Source: DASYAE01 sp036501535 (GTDB taxonomy: Bacteria > Actinomycetota > Actinomycetes > Streptomycetales > Catenulisporaceae). Taken from it: a stretch of 49,009 nt of DNA. Location: assembly GCA_036501535.1 (NCBI GenBank), contig DASYAE010000024.1, forward strand, positions 1 to 49,009, given 5' to 3'. The notes under the pieces were generated by a model, which did not search any database, was not told where the DNA came from, and saw only the letters and a list, made by a program, of their open reading frames with translations. Below are positions 42,388-49,009 of this stretch, in pieces. The position numbers were made by a program, and so were the translations under genes. Within the stretch, counting starts at the first letter, position 1. Each line of letters starts with the position of its first letter.

Positions 42388-43691
42388 TTCGAGGTCCTCT
42401 CGCCGGTTCGGGTGAGCACCATGGCGCTCTGGAAACCGCCGAAGCCGCTGCCCACGGTCAGGGCGGTGGGCACCGGCAGCTCGCGGGCGGTCAGCGGGAC
42501 GTAGTCGAGGTCGCACTCGGGGTCCGTCTCGTGCAGGTTCGCGGTGGGCGGCACCACGTCGTGCTCGATCGCCAGCGCGCAGGCGGCGATCTCGATCGAG
42601 CCGATCGCGCCGAGCGAGTGGCCGATCATGGACTTGATCGAGCTGACCGGGATCCGGTACGCGTAGTCGCCGAGGCTGCGCTTGAACGCGGCGGTCTCGT
42701 GCCGGTCGTTCTGCCGGGTGCCGGAGCCGTGCGCGTTGATGTAGGCGATGTCGTCCGGGTTGATCCGCGCCTCGTTCATCGCCGCGTCGATCGCGTCGGA
42801 CATCTCGCGGCCGTCCGGGCGCAGGCCGGTCATGTGGAAGGCGTTGCAGCGCGAGGCGAAGCCGGCCACCTCGGCGTAGATGTGCGCGCCGCGCCGGCGG
42901 GCGTGCTCGTACTCTTCGAGCACGATGATCGCGGCGCCCTCGCCGAGCACGAAGCCGTTGCGGCTGTTGTCGAACGGGCGCGAGGCGTGCTCGGCGTCGT
43001 CGTTGCGCGGCGTGGTCGCCTTGATGGCGTCGAAGCAGGCCACGGCGATCGGCGAGATCGGTGCGTCGGAGCCGCCGGTCACCACGATGTCCGCGGAGCC
43101 CTCGGCGATCAGCTCCCGGGCGTAGCCGACCGAGTCGAGGCCCGAGGTGCAGCCGGCGGAGACCAGCGAGGAGGGACCCTCCGCGCCGACCGCCCACGCC
43201 ACCTCGGCGGCGATGCTGCTCGGGACGAAGTAGTCGTACAGCTGCGGGACGCCGTACTCGGCGTCCACGAGCCACTTGCGGCCGCTGTCGCTGAGCACCG
43301 CGTACTCGTTCTCGAGCCCGGTGGTCGCGCCGACCGCGCTGCCGATGGCCACCCCGATCCGCTCCGGGGCGAGCTCGGCGGGCACCAGGCCGCTGTCGAG
43401 AACCGCCTCGCGCGCGCCGACCACGGCGAACTGCGTGGTGCGGTCCATCCGCCGGATCTCCCGCGGGGTCAGGCCGTACTGGGCGGGGTCGAAGTCGCAC
43501 TGGGCCGAGACCTGGGAGCGGTACGGCGTGGGGTCGAAGAAGCTGAGGCGCCCGGTGGCGGTGCGCCCCGAGCTGATGGTCTGCCAGAAGGCCCTGGTGC
43601 CGGTGCCGCCGGGCGCCACGACACCCAGGCCGGTGATGACCACCCGGCGTGGGCCGTCGCCTGGGCGGTCGGCCGTTCTCGTCGCTGACAT
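42384..43691 (-). CDS. Type II PKS ketosynthase alpha
   Basis: The ATG at 43689-43691 (MSATRTADRP), with AAAGG 12 bases upstream, is preferred to a longer reading at 43763. The 435-aa ketosynthase has the active Cys181 (SSLVSAGCTSGLDS), His321 in AYINAHGSGT, and His358 in SMIGHSLGAIG. It performs decarboxylative condensation of malonyl-ACP units in complex with the CLF. It is the first gene of the run KS-alpha, CLF, ACP, KR, ARO/CYC. The 211-bp gap upstream contains a strong stem-loop (43846-43872) and probably the promoter. Confidence 0.97.
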   Translation of the reverse strand: MSATRTADRPGDGPRRVVITGLGVVAPGGTGTRAFWQTISSGRTATGRLSFFDPTPYRSQVSAQCDFDPAQYGLTPREIRRMDRTTQFAVVGAREAVLDSGLVPAELAPERIGVAIGSAVGATTGLENEYAVLSDSGRKWLVDAEYGVPQLYDYFVPSSIAAEVAWAVGAEGPSSLVSAGCTSGLDSVGYARELIAEGSADIVVTGGSDAPISPIAVACFDAIKATTPRNDDAEHASRPFDNSRNGFVLGEGAAIIVLEEYEHARRRGAHIYAEVAGFASRCNAFHMTGLRPDGREMSDAIDAAMNEARINPDDIAYINAHGSGTRQNDRHETAAFKRSLGDYAYRIPVSSIKSMIGHSLGAIGSIEIAACALAIEHDVVPPTANLHETDPECDLDYVPLTARELPVPTALTVGSGFGGFQSAMVLTRTGERTSK

Positions 43692-43845
43692 GGCTACAGA
43701 TGCCTTTCGCGGATGCCGATGCACCCGGCCGAATCGAAGAAGCGCTGACGGTGGGCGGTGCACTGCGGAGCTGTGGTGCTGGCGGTGCTGACCGGGCCAG
43801 CGGGCGCGCGCTGGACAGGACCGGGACGGGGGACATACCGAGACG

Positions 43846-43872
43846 CCGCCGTCCGGCTCGGCCGGACGGCGG
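43846..43872 (-). terminator. 12-bp stem-loop between SnoaL-like and KS-alpha genes
   Basis: CCGCCGTCCGGC and GCCGGACGGCGG pair exactly around TCG, 31 bp after the SnoaL-like stop and 155 bp before the KS-alpha start. It may terminate or attenuate transcription coming from the SnoaL-like gene. Confidence 0.6.
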
Positions 43873-43902
43873 TCCCGGACATGCGTCGACGCCGCGCTGG
43901 GC

Positions 43903-44394
43903 TCAGGCGGCGGCGGTGGCGAGGCCGACGGAGCCGGCGTGCGCCGGCAGGTCGTCGCGCATGATCTTGCGGGAGCGCACGAACCAGCGGCCGCCCGACC
44001 GCACGAGCCGGTCCTCGAAGCGGTTGCTGCGGTACGCCACAGGCAGCGGCTGACCCTTGAAGGCCTCGACGACCTCCACGTAGTAGTTCGCGGTGACCGC
44101 GTCTTCGTAGCCGTCCAGGCTGTCCGGCGTGAGCTTGATCATCGACACGATGTGCTTGCCCACCGCGCCGCGGTTCTCCCGCTCGTCCGAGCTGAACTTG
44201 CCGGCCGCCTGGATGGCGTCGCGGCCGACGGCCGGGTCCGGCCAGGCGTTCGCGTAGACCACCGCGTCCTCGGTGAAGGTCTCGATCCAGGTCGGGAAGT
44301 CGGCGTTGTCGCCCGAGTGCATCTGGTGTGCATAGAACATCTGGACCTCGACGTACTGGGCCACCGCCGCGGCGGCGTCCTCGACCGGTGTCAT
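43903..44394 (-). CDS. SnoaL-like/NTF2-fold protein (ActVI-ORFA-like tailoring protein)
   Basis: The ATG at 44392-44394 follows GGGAGAGCAGG directly and is preferred to longer readings. The 163-aa protein is a SnoaL-like alpha+beta cone: FYAHQMHSGDNADFPTWIETF, TEDAVVYANAWPDPAVGRDAI, YYVEVVEAFKG, GGRWFVRSRKIMRDDL. The form 'DFPTWIETFTEDAV...GR' and the ending resemble ActVI-ORFA and related polyketide tailoring proteins more than classic SnoaL cyclases. It could act in a later cyclisation, hydroxylation or stabilisation step. It shares a divergent promoter region with the metallo-beta-lactamase gene. Confidence 0.8.
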   Translation of the reverse strand: MTPVEDAAAAVAQYVEVQMFYAHQMHSGDNADFPTWIETFTEDAVVYANAWPDPAVGRDAIQAAGKFSSDERENRGAVGKHIVSMIKLTPDSLDGYEDAVTANYYVEVVEAFKGQPLPVAYRSNRFEDRLVRSGGRWFVRSRKIMRDDLPAHAGSVGLATAAA

Positions 44395-44690
44395 CCTGCT
44401 CTCCCTGAATCCGAATGCTGCCGAACGGTTGCTGGCCGGGACCGCCGGCCGCGGAATGTGGTGCGCGGGTGCTGCAGCGAGGCTGCGAGCGCCGGCTCGA
44501 ATTTCGTTTGAGGCGGGGTGGACCATTGAATGCACACCGAATGGTCACGCAGCGTGAATAGGCTTTTCCAGCAATTGTCGAGCGGATTTCGAGCAGGAGG
44601 ACCCAGGATTCTCGATCGCGGCGGCGCTGCCGGGAATCCCCCGTGCCCGAACGGCACGGCATGCGGCCCACGAGCGAATGAGGGAGCGAA
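44395..44690. promoter_or_regulatory. Divergent promoter region with an 11-bp-spaced TCGAGC repeat (SARP box candidate)
   Basis: This 296-bp gap lies between divergent SnoaL-like and metallo-beta-lactamase genes. TCGAGCG (44578-44584) and TCGAGCA (44589-44595) are direct repeats exactly 11 bp apart, the classic form of SARP binding sites; a weaker TCGATCG lies at 44612. They sit about 100 bp before the plus-strand start. The SARP at 33836 is the obvious candidate binder. Confidence 0.6.
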
Positions 44691-45632
44691 ATGAGTCCGG
44701 TCGAGACCGCGAAGGCGGTGCCCGCGTCGCAGGCCACGCACACGGTTGTCGAGCTCGAGGAGGGCGTCTTCGCCTGCGTGCAGCCGGACGGCGGCTGGTG
44801 CCTGAGCAACGCCGGCCTCCTGATCGGGCGCTCGGGCACCGTGCTCGTCGACACGGCGGCCACCGAGCGCCGCGCGCAGGCGCTGCTGGAGACCGTGCGG
44901 ACGCTGAGCCCGCGCCCGGTCGGCGTGCTGGTCAACACGCACAGCCATGGGGACCACAGCTTCGGCAACGCGCTGTTCGCCGGCGAGGCGACGGTCGTGG
45001 CGCACGAGCGCGCGGCCGCCGAGATCGCCGAGTTCGGGCCGGCGCTGCAGCAGCTGTGGCCGCAGGTCGACTGGGGCCGGATCGAGATCAGCCCGCCGAC
45101 GGTGACCTTCCGCGACCGGCTCGCGCTGCCCGACGCGGGCTTCCCGGTCGAGCTGCTGCACTTCGGCCCGGGGCACACCCCCGGCGACGCCGTGGTGTGG
45201 CTGCCCGAGCAGCGCGTGCTGTACGCCGGCGACCTGGTGTTCTCCGGCGCGACCCCGTTCGTGCTGATGGGCACGGTCACCGGCACGCTGCGGCTGCTCG
45301 ACCGGCTGCGCGCGCTCGAACCGCTCACGGTGGTGCCCGGGCACGGCCCGGTCGGCGGCCCGGAGCTGCTCGACGCCAACGCCGACTACCTGCGCTGGAT
45401 CCGCGACCTGGCCCGGCGCGGGTCCGCCGACGGGGTCACGCCGTCCGAGCTGGCCCGGGAGGTCTCGCTCGGCCGCTTCGCAGACCTGCTCGACAGCGAG
45501 CGGCTGGTGCCCAACCTGATCCGCGCCTACGCCGAGGACGCGGGCTTGGCCGAGGCCGCGCCGATCGATGTCGTTGCAGCGTTCGGCGAAATGGTCGCCT
45601 ACAACGGCGGCCTACCGCACTGCTCTGCATGA
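44691..45632 (+). CDS. Metallo-beta-lactamase-fold polyketide cyclase
   Basis: This 313-aa protein is preceded by GAGGGAGCGAA. It has the metal motif NTHSHGDHSFGN (HxHxDH) at about 83-94, a further His in FGPGHTPGDAVVWL, an Asp in LYAGDLVFSG and His in VVPGHGPVGG, so a two-metal site is complete. The opening LEEGVFACVQPDGGWCLSNAG is typical of ActIV/MBL-type cyclases in type II polyketide clusters, which close later rings and may release the chain by thioesterase action. General MBL hydrolases look similar, so the cyclase role is based on both pattern and neighbourhood. Confidence 0.85.
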   Translation: MSPVETAKAVPASQATHTVVELEEGVFACVQPDGGWCLSNAGLLIGRSGTVLVDTAATERRAQALLETVRTLSPRPVGVLVNTHSHGDHSFGNALFAGEATVVAHERAAAEIAEFGPALQQLWPQVDWGRIEISPPTVTFRDRLALPDAGFPVELLHFGPGHTPGDAVVWLPEQRVLYAGDLVFSGATPFVLMGTVTGTLRLLDRLRALEPLTVVPGHGPVGGPELLDANADYLRWIRDLARRGSADGVTPSELAREVSLGRFADLLDSERLVPNLIRAYAEDAGLAEAAPIDVVAAFGEMVAYNGGLPHCSA

Positions 45633-45668
45633 AGCGTGACGCGCCATTCGCCAGCCCGCGCCCAAAAC

Positions 45669-45778
45669 CCTTCGGTATTCTTCTCGGTCCTCTGCAACGG
45701 GGCTCTCTGGCAAGCTGAGTAGCAAAACATTGAGCGGTTCAGGTGCGGCCAAAAAGCCTTCGGTGAAGTTCTCGGTCC
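45669..45778. repeat. Two 22-bp direct repeats upstream of the halogenase gene
   Basis: The copies are at 45669-45690 and 45757-45778, start to start 88 bp. Each is CCTTCGGT, four variable bases, then TTCTCGGTCC; 18 of 22 positions match and both follow an A-rich run. Within each copy, TTCGGT and CTCGGT form a smaller repeat 12 bp apart. They lie in the 202-bp gap before the halogenase and may bind a regulator. Confidence 0.55.
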
Positions 45779-45834
45779 CGGGCGACTGGACTGCTGGAAA
45801 GTAGTAGTCGGGCGACACCGGATCAGCAGATTGG

Positions 45835-47667
45835 ATGACAGTGAGCGCACAGATTGCAGAGCACTACGACGTTGTCATTATGGGTGGCGGACCCAGCGGT
45901 TCCACCCTCGGCGCGCAGCTGGCCCGGACCACCGACCTGAGCGTGGCGATCTTCGAGAAGGTCAAGTTCCCCCGGGCGCACATCGGCGAGTCGCTCGCCC
46001 ACCCGTCGACCGTCACGCTGGCCGAGATCGGCGCGCTGCAGAAGGTGAAGGACGCCGAGTTCACGGTGCAGAAGTTCGGCGGCATCTTCCACTGGGACGG
46101 CAACGCGCCGGCCGCCGGCTTCTTCGACCACGAGTCCGTGGTGGAGGACGGCGCGCACCGGTTCGCCTTCCACGTCAACCGCGAGGAGTTCGACGAGCTG
46201 CTGCTGCGGCACGCCGAGGAGCTCGGCGTGAACGTGTTCGAGGAGACCTCGGTCAGCGCGTTCAAGCCGGTGGGGAAGGGCTGCGAGATCACGCTGTCGG
46301 ACGGAAGGAAGGTGCACAGCCGCTTCTTCGTCGACGCCTCCGGCCGGCGCAACAGCATCACCTCGCCGCAGAAGCGCGCGCACCTGTCCAAGTACAAGAA
46401 CCTGGCGCTGTGGCAGCACTTCACCGGCTGCCGCAGCGGCTTCGAGATCGAGGAGGACTGGAACGTCTTCCACGAGGGCAGGCGCTCGCCGATCGTGTGC
46501 GCGGCGTTCGAGGACGGCTGGGCCTGGTTCATCCCGGTGAACAAGCTGGTCGACGGCAAGCGGGTGAAGACCCACTCGATCGGCATCGTCACGCTGCCCG
46601 AGGTGCTCAGGGAGCCCGGCAAGGACTTCACCGACCCGGCCATCTTCCGCGAGGCCATCAAGCGGATCCCGCTGGTCAAGGACCTGATCGACAACGCGGA
46701 GCCGGTCTCGGACACCGTCTCGACCGCGACCAACTACTCGATGATCAACGAGGACTTCAACAACTTCGACGAGAACTGGATCCTGATCGGCGACGCGGCC
46801 TACTTCGTCGACCCGCTGTTCTCCTCGGGCGTCGCGTTCGCGATGCAGCACGCGCTGTCGGCCGCGCTGCTGATCAGGACAACGCTGGACCCGGAGCTCT
46901 CGGAGCAGGCGAAGCGAGACGTGTGGAACGACTACAACGTCGGCTGGCACGCGATCGCCGAGGTCTTCTCGCTCTCGATCGACCAGTGGTACCACGCGAT
47001 CGGCACGATCTACCCGGACAGCATCTACTGGCGCAGCCGCGGCACCACGGCCGACATGGGCCTGCGCGAGCAGAGCTTCCAGATCCTGCTGAGCACCGCG
47101 ATGACGCCGAGCATCCTGCGCCTGCTGACCCACAACAGCCTCGACCAGTCCGACCTGGACCAGTCGGGCCCGTACATGCAGGCACTGAGCCAGGCCGAGA
47201 CCGAGATCGACCCGCCGGCAGAGGACGACGTGCTGCAGCGCGCCGAGGGCGCCGAGGTCCGCGAGAGCATGACGGTCAGCCTGCCCGGCTACAAGGCCAT
47301 GGTCCCGCCCCTGGGCATCCAGATCCCGAAGCAGCTCCGCGACGCGGTCGCCGCCTACTGGCAGGACCCGATCGCGAACACCGACGTACTGGCCCACCCC
47401 CTCGACAAGTCGACCCCGTGCCACCGCTTCTCCGCCCCCGACGGCACAGAGCTGCGAAGCTTCGCCGCCAAGGACGGCGGAATCGGCGTGTGGGATGCCC
47501 TGGCCGACGGCAGCCGAACCTTCGGTGAGCTCAGCGCACAGCTGACCCCGGCCCAGATCTCCTTCCTCAAGCTGATGATCCGCTCCGGCGTAGTCGCGGT
47601 CGACCGCACCGCCGACACCGCCGAGACGTCCAGCCGCACAGACCGCCAGCCCGTCCTGGCCGACTGA
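45835..47667 (+). CDS. Flavin-dependent halogenase with extra C-terminal domain
   Basis: This 610-aa protein starts at the ATG at 45835 (GTG at 45841 is an alternative; no clear ribosome site is seen). The FAD motif VIMGGGPSGSTLGAQLA is at about 14-30. The halogenase signature WAWFIP is at 229-234. The phenolic/carrier-type motif KFPRAHIGESL is at about 44-54, and the second FAD motif WILIGDAAYFVDPLFSSGVAF follows. It should chlorinate or brominate an electron-rich ring, using FADH2 from a partner reductase not in the window. The last ~90 residues form an added domain (GVWDALADGSRTFGEL, AQISFLKLMIRSGVVAV) that looks like a winged helix. Confidence 0.93.
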   Translation: MTVSAQIAEHYDVVIMGGGPSGSTLGAQLARTTDLSVAIFEKVKFPRAHIGESLAHPSTVTLAEIGALQKVKDAEFTVQKFGGIFHWDGNAPAAGFFDHESVVEDGAHRFAFHVNREEFDELLLRHAEELGVNVFEETSVSAFKPVGKGCEITLSDGRKVHSRFFVDASGRRNSITSPQKRAHLSKYKNLALWQHFTGCRSGFEIEEDWNVFHEGRRSPIVCAAFEDGWAWFIPVNKLVDGKRVKTHSIGIVTLPEVLREPGKDFTDPAIFREAIKRIPLVKDLIDNAEPVSDTVSTATNYSMINEDFNNFDENWILIGDAAYFVDPLFSSGVAFAMQHALSAALLIRTTLDPELSEQAKRDVWNDYNVGWHAIAEVFSLSIDQWYHAIGTIYPDSIYWRSRGTTADMGLREQSFQILLSTAMTPSILRLLTHNSLDQSDLDQSGPYMQALSQAETEIDPPAEDDVLQRAEGAEVRESMTVSLPGYKAMVPPLGIQIPKQLRDAVAAYWQDPIANTDVLAHPLDKSTPCHRFSAPDGTELRSFAAKDGGIGVWDALADGSRTFGELSAQLTPAQISFLKLMIRSGVVAVDRTADTAETSSRTDRQPVLAD

Positions 47668-47692
47668 CAGGCTCTCAGCCGTCCCGGGTGCA

Positions 47693-47717
47693 GGCCCCGC
47701 CCTTCAAGGGCGGGGCC
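47693..47717. terminator. Perfect 12-bp stem-loop between convergent halogenase and HNH genes
   Basis: GGCCCCGCCCTT and AAGGGCGGGGCC flank a single C, 25 bp after the halogenase stop and 22 bp from the HNH gene's stop. It serves as a bidirectional terminator; similar GC hairpins also occur at IS200/IS605-type ends. Confidence 0.75.
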
Positions 47718-47739
47718 GCCCCTGGCCAACTTGCCTTTG

Positions 47740-49005
47740 TCAGCATTCCCATCCGGCGAGGATGTCAGGCTCCTGATCCGGTCGATAATCGTGCGCGTGC
47801 TCCACACGGTAGGTGCGGCCGGTGCGCCGGGAGGTCCATTTCACGCTGCGCCCCGGCACGATCACTTTCACGGTGAAGCTGCCCACGGTCTTGATGCGGT
47901 GGTGGTGGCGGCATAGCGGGATCAGGTTCTTCTCGTTGGTCTGTCCGCCGCACGCCGGGCAGTCGTGGTTGAACGGTTCGACGTGGTCCAGGTCGCACCG
48001 GCATGCCGGGCGCGTGCACCCCGGAAACGCACAGGTCCGGTCGCGCGCCATCACGAACCGGCGTACCTCGGCCGTCGGTTGGTAGACCCGCGGCGAGGTC
48101 TTAATGAGCGCTCCGCTGTCGGGGTCGTAGGCCAGCCACCGCCACAGTGAGCCCGGTGCCATGGCCAGTGCTCGTGCGGTGTCCGCCGAGATCGCCCCGT
48201 AGCGTTCCAACTCCCCCGGGTTCGCGTTGAGCGCCAGCAGTGTCTCCAGCGAGACCGTCACCTGCACCAGCGCCGCCGGTGTCGCCGGGTTCTGATTCGA
48301 GGCAGGCAGGTGCGGGTCCAGGATCATGGCGCACATCACGTCCGCACGCCGCTGCGCCAACGTACGCCCGTCCTCCGAGCCTTCAGCGCGGGCTGCCTGA
48401 TCCACCCGTTCGTAGACGGCGGTGGCTTGTTCCGCGGTGGTGTTCAGGAAGAGGGTGGCCATCTCGTCCTGCTCGGTGGCCAGGGCGACGCCGCGCTGTG
48501 TGGCAGCGAGCTGCTTACGGCGCCGCGCGCCGTCCGGGTCGATCCTGTGCACGGCGCGGTCCAGCGCTCGTTTGGTGGCCTGCCATACCTGTCCGGGCAT
48601 CTTGGCCAACACCCGTTCTTCCACCCTGCGGGCCTTGTCCTCGTCGCCCCCGAGCCGGTCGGTGGCTTTCACGAGCAGGGCGACTTGGCGTTCGGTGATC
48701 TGCCCGTCCTCCCACGCCTCCCATGCTGGAAGGTGCCGCCGTACCAGCGTGACCGCCTGGTCGACCTGGCCGTGCGCGGTGTCCGGGTGCAGCGTCAGCG
48801 CCTGTGCGATCTCGGAGATCGCGCAGTCCGCCCCGAACAGCGCATCCTCCCGCTTCGCCCGCTCGAATAGCACCGCCATGCCGTGCGCGATCCAGGCCTG
48901 GTGTCGGCGTACTTGCCGGTCCCACCGGGCGAGGCTGTCGAGCAGTTCCGCATCACTCTGCGAGCCGGGGTTTCCGGCGGTGGTCAGCATGGGTTGGTGG
49001 CACAT
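47740..49005 (-). CDS. DUF222 protein with C-terminal HNH endonuclease domain (13E12-repeat type)
   Basis: The open frame reaches an ATG at 49003-49005, four bases from the window edge; the true start could be the next ATG (48990) or lie outside. The 421-aa protein has an N-terminal helical DUF222 region (AELLDSLARWDRQVRRHQAW, GQITERQVALLVKATDRLGG, TLAQRRADVMCAMIL). The C-terminal HNH nuclease (about 315-385) has CAFPGCTRPACRCDLDHVEPF, CPACGGQTNEKNLIPLCRHHH, with zinc cysteines and the His pair. Such genes are repeated and mobile-like in actinobacterial genomes; their role is not settled. It lies convergent to the halogenase and probably marks the cluster boundary. Confidence 0.9.
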   Translation of the reverse strand: MCHQPMLTTAGNPGSQSDAELLDSLARWDRQVRRHQAWIAHGMAVLFERAKREDALFGADCAISEIAQALTLHPDTAHGQVDQAVTLVRRHLPAWEAWEDGQITERQVALLVKATDRLGGDEDKARRVEERVLAKMPGQVWQATKRALDRAVHRIDPDGARRRKQLAATQRGVALATEQDEMATLFLNTTAEQATAVYERVDQAARAEGSEDGRTLAQRRADVMCAMILDPHLPASNQNPATPAALVQVTVSLETLLALNANPGELERYGAISADTARALAMAPGSLWRWLAYDPDSGALIKTSPRVYQPTAEVRRFVMARDRTCAFPGCTRPACRCDLDHVEPFNHDCPACGGQTNEKNLIPLCRHHHRIKTVGSFTVKVIVPGRSVKWTSRRTGRTYRVEHAHDYRPDQEPDILAGWEC

Positions 49006-49009
49006 GATC

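Noticed and set aside
45831..47528. Alternative plus-strand frame overlapping the halogenase
   Set aside because: Arg/Gly-rich shadow; the frame from 45835 shows all halogenase motifs.
47693..47717. End of an IS200/IS605 element
   Set aside because: No TnpA or TnpB coding sequence nearby; its position between two convergent stops is explained by a terminator.
1..49009. CRISPR arrays, rRNA, tRNA genes and riboswitches
   Set aside because: None seen on either strand by inspection; no regularly spaced repeats or cloverleaf-like segments.

Overview
The window is very GC-rich with strong G/C third-position bias. It carries SARP, type II polyketide, Rhs/YD-repeat, DUF222-HNH and DesK/NarL-type two-component genes. 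This points to a filamentous or otherwise large-genome actinobacterium (Streptomyces/Catenulispora-like; the genus cannot be fixed from this sequence). Coding density is high and no gene-free stretch exceeds about 300 bases. I saw no rRNA, tRNA, CRISPR array or intact insertion sequence.

Region 1 (1-18455, all minus strand) looks like one long operon, read from about 18450 down to 246 with almost every start and stop overlapping. In transcription order it encodes: a protein of unknown function; an EAD-CHAT protease; a WD40/vWA-like protein; a radical SAM protein; a 73-aa protein; a double zinc-finger (RING-like) protein; an E1-like ThiF enzyme; an EAD + ubiquitin-like + E2 fusion; a JAB/JAMM peptidase; an unknown protein; an FtsH/CDC48-type AAA+ ATPase; a MoxR ATPase; and four accessory proteins. 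A partial WXG100-like gene follows at the window edge. This combines a MoxR-vWA-AAA 'ternary' conflict-type system with a complete-looking bacterial ubiquitin-like conjugation and deconjugation module and a caspase-like effector. The E2 and the CHAT protease carry related N-terminal effector-associated domains, so they may dock together.

Region 2 (18639-26834, plus strand) holds a 2179-aa secreted Rhs/YD-repeat polymorphic toxin with a Hint release domain and a lower-GC C-terminal toxin module, a tiny adjacent putative immunity gene, and a secreted beta-propeller protein. Region 3 (26876-28888, minus) is a NarL-type response regulator and a DesK-type histidine kinase.

Region 4 (29075-33578, minus) is a compact thiazole/oxazole-modified peptide (TOMM) cassette: an NHLP-like precursor, a fused ThiF-YcaO cyclodehydratase and a SagB-type dehydrogenase. 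It is divergent from a SARP activator at 33836.

Region 5 (33836-47667) is a type II polyketide cluster: SARP, two aromatase/cyclases, acyl-CoA carboxylase epsilon and beta subunits, two SDR ketoreductases, ACP, chain-length factor, KS-alpha, a SnoaL-like protein, a metallo-beta-lactamase-fold cyclase and a flavin-dependent halogenase. The expected product is a reduced, cyclised, halogenated aromatic polyketide. The TOMM cassette lies against the SARP with no boundary between them, so a shared regulon or a hybrid product is possible. A DUF222-HNH endonuclease gene closes the window.
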